Source: an uncultured Marinosulfonomonas sp.
GTDB taxonomy: Bacteria; Pseudomonadota; Alphaproteobacteria; Rhodobacterales; Rhodobacteraceae
Direction: 5' to 3'
Assembly (NCBI GenBank): GCA_947311455.1
Contig: CAMZKY010000116.1
Coordinates: 1-26,876 of the forward strand
DNA length: 26,876 nucleotides
Position 1 is the stretch's first letter, and every line of letters begins with the position of its first letter. Shown piece after piece: positions 1-6,062 of the stretch. The translations under genes and the position numbers were made by a program. The notes beneath the pieces were generated by a model. The model ran no database searches. It was not told where the DNA came from and worked only from the letters and a program-made list of their open reading frames with translations.

Positions 1-695
1 ATCGCCATATTGCAAACTGTCATCCGGCCTTCCATGGAAAGGCTGCGAATGGCTTCGCCACAATATTCGATCACATAGCCAGTACCACCAGCCGTGCCGG
101 TTTCGCCAATTACCGCCATGGTGATGTCTTTGGCGGTTACACCTGGCATCAGTTTGCCAGTGATTTCGACCTTCATATTTTTGGATTTTTGTTGAATCAG
201 GGTTTGCGTGGCCAGAACATGCTCCACTTCTGATGTGCCAATCCCGTGCGCCAACGCGCCAAATGCGCCGTGGGTGGCAGTGTGGCTATCGCCGCAAACC
301 ACGGTCATGCCAGGCAATGTCCAGCCTTGTTCGGGGCCAACAATATGCACGATACCCTGACGCACATCATCAACGGGATAGTAGTGAATACCAAAATCAC
401 GGGCGTTTTTATCAAGCGCTTCCAGCTGGATGCGGCTTTCTTCGTTCTTGATGATGCCGTTGGTGCGATCCAGAGTTGTTGGCACGTTGTGATCCGGCAC
501 AGCGATGGTTTTGTCCGGCGCATGCACAGAACGGCCCGCATCACGCAGCCCTTCAAAGGCTTGCGGGCTGGTTACTTCGTGAACAAGGTGGCGATCCACA
601 TACAAAAGGCTGGTGCCGTCCTCATCAACCGAGACGACATGTGCATCCCAGATTTTATCATACAGGGTTTTCGGGTTTTTATTCGGGGCGGTCAT
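1..695 (-). CDS. leuC: 3-isopropylmalate dehydratase large subunit, partial (3' end outside window)
   Basis: LeuC is the large, [4Fe-4S]-carrying subunit of isopropylmalate isomerase, which interconverts 2- and 3-isopropylmalate in leucine biosynthesis in the cytosol. About 231 codons are present, starting at the ATG complementary to 693-695. A good ribosome binding site (GGGAAAGGAAC) lies just upstream. The translation begins MTAPNKNPKTLYDKIWDAH and contains the aconitase-superfamily stretch VVCGDSHTATHGAFGALAHG and later YVIEYCGEAIR. The remaining cluster cysteines would lie in the missing C-terminal half. It reads away from the dsr genes and is not expected to be co-transcribed with them. 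The sequence closely resembles Rhodobacterales LeuC as I remember it, which is my main taxonomic clue. Confidence 0.95.
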   Translation of the reverse strand, partial: MTAPNKNPKTLYDKIWDAHVVSVDEDGTSLLYVDRHLVHEVTSPQAFEGLRDAGRSVHAPDKTIAVPDHNVPTTLDRTNGIIKNEESRIQLEALDKNARDFGIHYYPVDDVRQGIVHIVGPEQGWTLPGMTVVCGDSHTATHGAFGALAHGIGTSEVEHVLATQTLIQQKSKNMKVEITGKLMPGVTAKDITMAVIGETGTAGGTGYVIEYCGEAIRSLSMEGRMTVCNMA

Positions 696-892
696 GGTGT
701 TCCTTTCCCGCTGGTGTTTTGGCAAATGGTGGTTGTTTCTGACGGCTAAAGATCGGTGCAAATCATCAAGATCATCACGTGAAATCTGCACGGTAAACGG
801 CTGTGATCGGATATGTTGAAAATACGCGTCATACGCACGAGATACACCGTCAAAGTCTTACGGGCAAGCGTTGTAATTTCTATGCAGTAAAG

Positions 893-976
893 TCAATGTG
901 CGGTTATGGAACAGGACGCAAACATCGTATTGATTGACACAGGCGAACAAATGATTTTGTCAGGCTGGATATCCAT
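893..976 (-). CDS. Possible 27-codon small ORF or leader upstream of leuC
   Basis: On the minus strand a near-perfect ribosome binding site, AGGAGGTG, sits five bases before an ATG (974-976). The ATG opens a 27-codon frame ending in TGA at 893-895. The peptide begins MDIQPDKIICSPVSINTMF and ends in ASCSITAH. It has three cysteines and no leucine, so it is not an ordinary leucine-codon attenuator leader for leuC, which starts about 200 bases downstream. The hairpin at 999-1018 lies just upstream, and its loop carries CACCT, which could pair with AGGTG of the ribosome binding site. It could be a small protein, a leader peptide or chance. I recognise no homologue. Confidence 0.3.
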   Translation of the reverse strand: MDIQPDKIICSPVSINTMFASCSITAH

Positions 977-998
977 TTTGGCACCTCCTATAGAAACG

Positions 999-1018
999 CC
1001 CCCGATCAGGTGCGGGGG
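999..1018 (-). other. GC-rich hairpin upstream of the small ORF
   Basis: CCCCCG (999-1004) and CGGGGG (1013-1018) form a perfect 6-bp stem with an 8-base loop. On the minus strand it is followed by GTTTCTATAGGAGGTG, so it sits directly before the ribosome binding site of the small ORF. The T-run is too weak for a confident terminator call. It may be a 5' structural element. Confidence 0.35.
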
Positions 1019-1302
1019 TTGACCTACAAAACCGGAGCCTCGATTGATCGCAGCATGTCAAGCAAACCGCCAGTGTGCCATATCGTTGGGTTAGGCAACA
1101 GTTCTGTGGGCTATATTCTGCGGTTTTGGATCAAAGACCCGAGCAGCGGATTAACCAATGTGCGTGGTGCGGTTTTTTTGGCTTTGTGGGACATTTTTCA
1201 AGAAAATGACATCTGTATTCCCCTCCCACAGCGTGAAATCAGTGTTTTAGCGAACAAAATGTCTGAATCCCCTTAGAATCCAATATTGCACGCCCCTGCG
1301 GC

Positions 1303-1308
1303 TTGACA
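1303..1308 (+). promoter_or_regulatory. Candidate -35 box (TTGACA) for dsrE2-tusA
   Basis: A perfect TTGACA lies 59 bases before the dsrE2 start codon. No good -10 hexamer occurs at 16-18 bases spacing (the bases there read TCACTT). A TATATT at 1321-1326 is only 12 bases away. The promoter is therefore tentative and may need an activator or a non-housekeeping sigma factor. Confidence 0.3.
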
Positions 1309-1366
1309 TTTGGGCCATTATATATTCACTTATCGCAATACTATTACGCATGAACGGGAGGAAGTA

Positions 1367-1867
1367 ATGCCAGACGACGCAACAGACAATGCGAAAAGCA
1401 TGTCAATCATCGTAACCAAAGGGTCTTTGGATTGGGCATACCCCCCATTCATCTTGGGCACGACAGCAGCAGCGATGGATATGAAAGTAACAATGTTCTT
1501 TACATTTTACGGTCTGCCCCTGCTTAAGAAAAAGCTGAACATGAAATTCACACCACTTGGTAATCCTGCAATGGAAATGCCGATGTTTGGTGGCCACATG
1601 GCGATGCCAAACATCATGTCCGTTCTACCGGGTGTTGGTGGTGCTGCTGGCAAAATGATGAAAAACCTGATGGCGAAAAAAGGCGTGGCCTCTATCGAAG
1701 ACCTGCGCGAAGCTTCGATTGATCTAGATATCCGTATGATCGCCTGCCAAATGACACTTGATCTGTTTGAGTATTCAACCGATGATATGATCGATGGGAT
1801 CGAACTGGGTGGTGCTGCAACATATATGGAAGTAGCAGCCAAATCAGACATTAACCTATTTATCTAA
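1367..1867 (+). CDS. dsrE2: DsrE2-like sulfur-transfer protein (DsrE/DsrF superfamily)
   Basis: The 166-residue protein belongs to the DsrE2 family, a cytoplasmic persulfide carrier that works with TusA in delivering sulfane sulfur to the Dsr or sHdr oxidation systems. The start ATG at 1367 was chosen over an upstream in-frame start at 1310 because GGGAGGAAG lies immediately before it. The N-terminal strand SIIVTKGSLDWAYPPF and the segment FFTFYGLPLL fit the superfamily fold. The only cysteine is Cys127 in MIACQMTLDLF, which matches the position of the conserved family cysteine and is the probable persulfide site. The protein is methionine-rich around residues 69-102. It is followed after 26 bases by tusA. 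A rhodanese gene, often found beside this pair, is absent here. Confidence 0.9.
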   Translation: MPDDATDNAKSMSIIVTKGSLDWAYPPFILGTTAAAMDMKVTMFFTFYGLPLLKKKLNMKFTPLGNPAMEMPMFGGHMAMPNIMSVLPGVGGAAGKMMKNLMAKKGVASIEDLREASIDLDIRMIACQMTLDLFEYSTDDMIDGIELGGAATYMEVAAKSDINLFI

Positions 1868-1893
1868 CTTACTATCCAACAAGGGAAACTAAC

Positions 1894-2118
1894 ATGGCTG
1901 TACATGAACTAAACGCCGAGGGCCTAAACTGCCCACTGCCAATTCTTAAAGCAAAGAAAACCATCAAAGGCATGGCATCTGGCGATACATTGAACATCCG
2001 CTCAACAGATCCGGGTTCTGTTGCTGATTTTGCAGCATTCTGCACACACACAGGCAACGAATTGGTTAGCTCGTCTCAAGACGGGGATGTTTACAAATTT
2101 GAAATCAAAAAAGCTTAA
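1894..2118 (+). CDS. tusA: Sulfur carrier protein TusA
   Basis: TusA is a small cytoplasmic persulfide carrier. In sulfur oxidisers it takes sulfur from low-molecular-weight persulfides or rhodanese and passes it to DsrE2 and DsrEFH. The 74-residue length is typical. The signature GLNCPLPILKAKK, with the persulfide-forming Cys13 in the CPxP motif, is at residues 11-23. A second cysteine lies in AAFCTHTGN near residue 50. An AAGGGAA ribosome binding site precedes the ATG, 26 bases after the dsrE2 stop, so the two genes almost certainly form one transcript. That transcript ends at the hairpin at 2140-2168. It is convergent with the dsr operon, whose last gene ends 57 bases away. Confidence 0.95.
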   Translation: MAVHELNAEGLNCPLPILKAKKTIKGMASGDTLNIRSTDPGSVADFAAFCTHTGNELVSSSQDGDVYKFEIKKA

Positions 2119-2139
2119 TTGCTTTTTTTAAAAAATTTG

Positions 2140-2168
2140 AAAGCCCTGCAAATTTTGCGGGGCTTTTT
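2140..2168 (+). terminator. Rho-independent terminator after tusA
   Basis: Arms at 2140-2151 and 2155-2166 pair over 12 bp with one G-T pair and a 3-base loop, followed by a run of T. It ends the dsrE2-tusA transcript. On the minus strand the same hairpin is followed by CAAATTTTTTAAA, so it may also stop the convergent dsr transcript after dsrN. Confidence 0.9.
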
Positions 2169-2174
2169 CTTTGT

Positions 2175-3542
2175 CTATTGTGTTGATTTAACGCGCTGCA
2201 CAAAGCCAAGAAACCGTTCGACCCACGGATTTGACTTGCTGTTACGCAAGTGGATAAACCCCGCCATAACGTTGTGAATAACGATCCCGTCGCGTCTGCC
2301 ATCAATACCCGCGCCACGCGTGACATTCCGGGCAAATTTTAGATTGCCAGAGATGTTTTCCAAGCGCGCATAGTGGAATTCATGCGCTTGATGTTCGGTT
2401 GCGTCCGCGCCCCATGGATGCGCATTCGTTGCGGTGTATTTCGCATACCCGCGCCCTTGTGGCCGCGTGCACATCATAGAATCCGCATCAATCACACCAC
2501 ACATTTGGCGGCGTTCGCCGTTCCATTCCATAGAATTACACAGATACATCAACCCGCCGCATTCCGCATAACACGGCAGGCCCGCATTTAGCTTGGATTT
2601 AATATCTGATCGCAAAGCATGGTTCTTTTCCAATGCCTCCATCTGCGTTTCCGGAAAGCCACCACCAATGAAAACGCCATCGGCTTTGGGCAGTGATTGA
2701 TCGCGGGTTGCATCAAAATAGATCAGCTCCGCACCCATGGCTTGGAACGCTTCCAGATCATCGGAATAATAGAATCCAAAGCCCCTATCACGCGCAACCG
2801 CAATGCGTAGCCCATGAAAGGTTAGCGCGGGCCGTGTGGGCAGAGCCACATGCAGATCTGGTGCGGTCTTTGCAATTTCAATCAACAAATCCAGATCAAC
2901 AGCTTCACCAACGATCTTGGAAAGAGTTTCTATTTTTGAATCTAGATGGCTGGTTTCCGTTGGCGTGGTCAGGCCCAGATGCCGCTCACCAATATCCAGC
3001 GCAGCATTTCGGCCAACAGCGCCAACCACGGGAATATCGGTATATTCCGCAACAGCGGCGCGCAGTTTAGATTCGTGTCGTGGGCCGCCAACCTTGTTCA
3101 GAATAATGCCCGCGATATTCACCTTGGGATCAAACGCCTGATAGCCCATCAACAAAGGCGCAATGCCGCGGGTCATGCCGTTGGTATCAATTACCAAGAT
3201 CACAGGCGTTTGCGTGGCAATGGCAACAGCCGCGTTCGAATCGTTGCCATCCAGTGCCACACCGTCAAACAAGCCTTTGTTAGCCTCGATCATCGCAACA
3301 TCGGCATTGGCCGTGCGATCCACCATAACTGCGGTGAATTCATCAGCATCCATAGTGTTATAATCAAGATTATAACACGGCCGCACACTGGCCGCTGCCA
3401 GCCACATCGGATCAATATAGTCCGGCCCTTTTTTAAAGCACTGTACCACCATTCCGCGCGCTGTCAGTGCGCCAGCCAATCCAGTGCTGATAACGGTTTT
3501 CCCAGAAGACTTGTGCGCGGCGGCAATAAGAAAACGCGCCAT
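2175..3542 (-). CDS. dsrN: DsrN, cobyrinate a,c-diamide synthase-like glutamine amidotransferase
   Basis: DsrN resembles CbiA/CobB, which amidate side chains of cobyrinate using ATP and glutamine. In dsr clusters it is thought to amidate sirohaem to the sirohaem amide used by DsrAB. The 455 residues show an N-terminal P-loop, AAAHKSSGKT (7-16), a central dethiobiotin-synthetase-like ATPase domain, and a C-terminal class I glutamine amidotransferase domain. That last domain has FIGGGFPETQ (291-300), the nucleophile Cys328 in YAECGG and a conserved HEFHYAR segment near residue 400. It is the last gene of the operon and is separated from dsrP by 90 bases containing a hairpin and a 15-codon mini-ORF. 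No other corrinoid gene is present, which favours a sirohaem role. Confidence 0.92.
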   Translation of the reverse strand: MARFLIAAAHKSSGKTVISTGLAGALTARGMVVQCFKKGPDYIDPMWLAAASVRPCYNLDYNTMDADEFTAVMVDRTANADVAMIEANKGLFDGVALDGNDSNAAVAIATQTPVILVIDTNGMTRGIAPLLMGYQAFDPKVNIAGIILNKVGGPRHESKLRAAVAEYTDIPVVGAVGRNAALDIGERHLGLTTPTETSHLDSKIETLSKIVGEAVDLDLLIEIAKTAPDLHVALPTRPALTFHGLRIAVARDRGFGFYYSDDLEAFQAMGAELIYFDATRDQSLPKADGVFIGGGFPETQMEALEKNHALRSDIKSKLNAGLPCYAECGGLMYLCNSMEWNGERRQMCGVIDADSMMCTRPQGRGYAKYTATNAHPWGADATEHQAHEFHYARLENISGNLKFARNVTRGAGIDGRRDGIVIHNVMAGFIHLRNSKSNPWVERFLGFVQRVKSTQ

Positions 3543-3544
3543 AG

Positions 3545-3592
3545 CTATGCCTTTTCAAACATGGGTGTGTTGCTAACAACATTGTCGTTCAT
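3545..3592 (-). other. 15-codon mini-ORF in the dsrP-dsrN gap
   Basis: An AGGA motif seven bases before an ATG (3590-3592) opens a short frame, MNDNVVSNTPMFEKA, that ends in TAG only two bases before the dsrN start codon. The arrangement could couple translation into dsrN or be chance. It is out of frame with dsrN, so it is not an N-terminal extension. Confidence 0.3.
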
Positions 3593-3603
3593 CTGATATC
3601 CTA

Positions 3604-3628
3604 CTGGCGCGATTCTATCTCGCGCCAG
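3604..3628 (-). other. Perfect 9-bp inverted repeat between dsrP and dsrN
   Basis: CTGGCGCGA (3604-3612) and TCGCGCCAG (3620-3628) form a perfect GC-rich stem with a 7-base loop, starting four bases after the dsrP stop codon. No T-run follows on the minus strand (the next bases read TAGGATATC). An RNA processing or stabilising element or a partial attenuator before dsrN is more likely than a simple terminator. Confidence 0.6.
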
Positions 3629-3632
3629 CCTA

Positions 3633-4844
3633 TCAGAAATCAACGGCTTCGGGATCGATATCTTCGTCACACAGTGTCATTGGCAGGATGCGCAGGGCAA
3701 CCACGCCAATCCCTGCGATCAGAACGGCCAACGCGATTCCACCAAGCCCAAGCGCTAACTCATAGATGGTGGGCGAGTATTCATTGACCGCACCATCAAA
3801 GAACGAGCTGCTGACCTCATACATCGGGAAAATTTCCAACGGGAAGGCCTGGCCGCCAATGATGATGACATAAAGATGGATCAAGCCACCCAGAATAATC
3901 AGGATTGAAGCCAGATAAACCCATTTGCGCGTGGTTTTTTCCGCAGGGCGCAACAGCATGACTGCCGGAATAAGGCCCCCCATCAACACTTGGCCGAACC
4001 AGAATAGTTTCGAGTAGATGTTTCCGCTAAACAGGATAAAGCGTTCAAAATCACCGTGTTCTGCCACGTATAGATTTGTCAGGTGGCGCACGGCGGAAAA
4101 GTATAGAACAGCCAATGCGAACACGCCCAACAACCGGCCAAGACGTTTGATCAAATTACCACCGATAAAGCGCCCTGTTAGGGGGAAGGTGGTGCCAAGA
4201 ACCAGAATGAAAAAGGCCAAACCGAATGAAAATGACATGATGATAAACAACGGAGCCATAATCGCCGCGTCATATCCCGGGCGTGCAACCAACCAGCCAA
4301 AGATTGATCCGGTCCCCGTTGTCAGGGCCAAGCGCCAAACAAACGCCGCCGTACCGACAGATCGCACCAGTTTGGGCGAGGCATTGCGCAGCATTTGCAC
4401 AAAAATATACGCGCCAACAATCACAAAGAACCCATTATACAGAATAACATTCCACGCAAAGATGGATTTGAAATTATAGGTGGTCATGGCAACGATCAAC
4501 CGATCAGGATGCCCCAGATCAAGCACCAGAACGCCCAATCCGCCCGCAAGTAACGCGATCGACAAGAGGCCGGAATAGCGCGCCATGGGTTTGTTTTCAA
4601 TTTTACCAAACACCGACGCAATTGACGCCACATTCAAAGCACCCGAGGCCGCAACGATCAGGAAAATTGCAAAAACGTGCGGCAAGCCCCAAACGATCTG
4701 GTTGGTCATGCCCGTTACAATGTGGCCGTGCTCTTCGATATATAAAACAGCCAGCCCCGCAGCAGCGACAAACGCGCCGGCGATGATTGCAATCAGCCAG
4801 ATGGCAGGAGTTGGGGTGACTTCGCGGTATTCGGTATGTGCCAT
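3633..4844 (-). CDS. dsrP: DsrP, NrfD-family integral membrane subunit of DsrMKJOP
   Basis: DsrP is the polytopic quinone-interacting subunit that pairs with the ferredoxin-like DsrO in the DsrMKJOP complex. The protein has about ten hydrophobic helices spread along its length, for example AIWLIAIIAGAFVAAAGLAV near the N-terminus, and belongs to the NrfD/PsrC type. I place the start at the ATG complementary to 4842-4844, giving 403 residues beginning MAHTEYREVTPTPAIW. TGGAG lies nine bases before it. An in-frame ATG at 4859 would add five residues (MESDL) but has a poorer ribosome binding site. It follows dsrO by 18 bases. Confidence 0.92.
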   Translation of the reverse strand: MAHTEYREVTPTPAIWLIAIIAGAFVAAAGLAVLYIEEHGHIVTGMTNQIVWGLPHVFAIFLIVAASGALNVASIASVFGKIENKPMARYSGLLSIALLAGGLGVLVLDLGHPDRLIVAMTTYNFKSIFAWNVILYNGFFVIVGAYIFVQMLRNASPKLVRSVGTAAFVWRLALTTGTGSIFGWLVARPGYDAAIMAPLFIIMSFSFGLAFFILVLGTTFPLTGRFIGGNLIKRLGRLLGVFALAVLYFSAVRHLTNLYVAEHGDFERFILFSGNIYSKLFWFGQVLMGGLIPAVMLLRPAEKTTRKWVYLASILIILGGLIHLYVIIIGGQAFPLEIFPMYEVSSSFFDGAVNEYSPTIYELALGLGGIALAVLIAGIGVVALRILPMTLCDEDIDPEAVDF

Positions 4845-4862
4845 TAAATCAGACTCCATCTT

Positions 4863-5624
4863 TTACAGGTTCGAATAGCGAACGCCGGGGTTCAAACGCA
4901 GATCATCGCGCAAACCTGTTGAAGAATAGGCCAGCAAGGCCTTGGAAATTTCGCTTTCGGGATCGTTCAGATCACCAAACATCATCGCTTGGTGCCCGGT
5001 TTTTGCACAGGCTTCTACGCAGGCAGGTTCACCGCCTTTGTCAACACGGTGCACACACAAAGTGCAGCTTTCGACAGTGCCTTTGCCACGCGGAGCATTT
5101 GGTTTTTGATCCTCGATCTCCTCGTGGACAAAAGAACGTGCCTTGAATGGGCAGGCCATCATGCAATAGCGGCAGCCAATACAAATGTGTTTATCGACCA
5201 GAACAATACCATCAACGCGTTTGAACGACGCGCCGGTAGGACAAACATCAACGCAAGGTGGCTCTTCGCAGTGTTGGCACATCATCGGCATCGATACTTC
5301 GCGGCCAGTTTGTTTGTGCTTTAGATCAACCTTGCGAATCCATTGCGGATCGGTTTCAGGATTTTCGCCGTCCATCTTCCAGCCGTTTTCGTCGGAACAG
5401 CCTTTGACGCAGGCGTTACAATCAGAGGCGCATTTATTCACGTCGATCAGCAGGCCCCAGCGTTTGCCCGCATCAGCATTGGCATGGGCGTCACCACCAA
5501 AGGCCATCAAGGTTACACCTGTGCCAAGCGTAACTGTCGCAACCGCGCCGCCACTTTTGAAAAATTCGCGGCGATTCAGTTCGGCCGGCCTAACTGATTT
5601 TGTATTTAACGCAGGAAGCTTCAT
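4863..5624 (-). CDS. dsrO: DsrO, Tat-exported iron-sulfur subunit of DsrMKJOP
   Basis: DsrO is a periplasmic ferredoxin-like protein that moves electrons between the cytochrome DsrJ and the membrane protein DsrP. The 253-residue precursor begins with a twin-arginine signal: NRREFFKSG at residues 17-25, a hydrophobic stretch, and a likely cleavage after AHA near residue 48. Four cysteine groups suitable for [4Fe-4S] clusters follow: CASDCNACVKGC (65-76), CQHCEEPPCVDVCP, CIGCRYCMMACP and CTLC with a later PACVEAC. Its ATG overlaps the dsrJ stop codon (ATGA), which indicates translational coupling. The order J-O-P matches other sulfur oxidisers. Confidence 0.95.
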   Translation of the reverse strand: MKLPALNTKSVRPAELNRREFFKSGGAVATVTLGTGVTLMAFGGDAHANADAGKRWGLLIDVNKCASDCNACVKGCSDENGWKMDGENPETDPQWIRKVDLKHKQTGREVSMPMMCQHCEEPPCVDVCPTGASFKRVDGIVLVDKHICIGCRYCMMACPFKARSFVHEEIEDQKPNAPRGKGTVESCTLCVHRVDKGGEPACVEACAKTGHQAMMFGDLNDPESEISKALLAYSSTGLRDDLRLNPGVRYSNL

Positions 5625-6058
5625 TCTCTTAGCTCCTTCAGATAAGCGGAAATTTCATCGGCAGTCGGTGCAGGATCGCGCATCAACAATGCGGTGAATT
5701 CTTCGGTTGGTTTTGAATTATGGCATTGAAAGCAATCAATTTTAACGGCTGCGAATTCATGGCAATTCTTACAAAAATGGCCTTCTTCCTTAACCGAAAT
5801 CGGCAACCCTTGCGGGCCTTTAACCGCATGACACGCCACGCATTCCTTGATCGAATACTTAACGTCACGGTTACCATTATGCATCGTATCATCCCGATCA
5901 TGGCGCATCAGTTTCATGTGGTTGATCCGCATGAATGCGCTACCCTCGGGATGGGGGTTGCCCACGGCTTTGGGAACATCGGGGTAAAGACCCTCTGCCT
6001 GAGCTGTTCCAAGGAACAGCCCGAACAGAACAAGAGTGATCGCGAACAACCGTTTCAT
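5621..6058 (-). CDS. dsrJ: DsrJ, periplasmic triheme cytochrome c of DsrMKJOP
   Basis: DsrJ is the small multihaem cytochrome of the Dsr membrane complex. I start it at the ATG complementary to 6056-6058, four bases after the dsrL stop and behind a GGAG site. The longer open frame reaching 6187 would overlap dsrL and is rejected. The 145-residue product has a Sec signal peptide with hydrophobic core RLFAITLVLFGLFLG and likely cleavage after AQA (residue 21). It carries three CxxCH haem sites: CVACH (73-77), CKNCH (96-100) and CFQCH (109-113). These six are the only cysteines. From the characterised Allochromatium DsrJ I would expect an additional cysteine that ligates one haem. Here the roughly corresponding place carries His36 (NPHPEGSAFMR). 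Confidence 0.93.
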   Translation of the reverse strand: MKRLFAITLVLFGLFLGTAQAEGLYPDVPKAVGNPHPEGSAFMRINHMKLMRHDRDDTMHNGNRDVKYSIKECVACHAVKGPQGLPISVKEEGHFCKNCHEFAAVKIDCFQCHNSKPTEEFTALLMRDPAPTADEISAYLKELRE

Positions 6059-6062
6059 TTGC

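Larger units (their letters stand above)
696..1366. other. Gene-poor intergenic region between leuC and dsrE2
   Basis: This 671-base stretch separates the divergent leuC and dsrE2 genes. It holds a possible short ORF at 893-976 (minus), a hairpin at 999-1018 and a TTGACA box at 1303-1308, each listed separately. The 88-codon open frame at 1010-1276 (plus) has no recognisable domain and no convincing ribosome binding site, so I do not call it. I see nothing else supportable between 1019 and 1302. Confidence 0.6.

Noticed and set aside
750..840. 28-codon frame just upstream of leuC on the minus strand (MTRIFNISDHSRL...)
   Set aside because: No convincing ribosome binding site, and its few leucine codons are not clustered as in an attenuator leader.
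1010..1276. 88-codon open frame on the plus strand in the leuC-dsrE2 gap
   Set aside because: No ribosome binding site, no recognisable domain and unnatural composition. It starts inside the hairpin at 999-1018.
2946..3596. 216-codon open frame on the plus strand
   Set aside because: It is antisense to the ATPase half of dsrN and only exists because of codon bias on the other strand.
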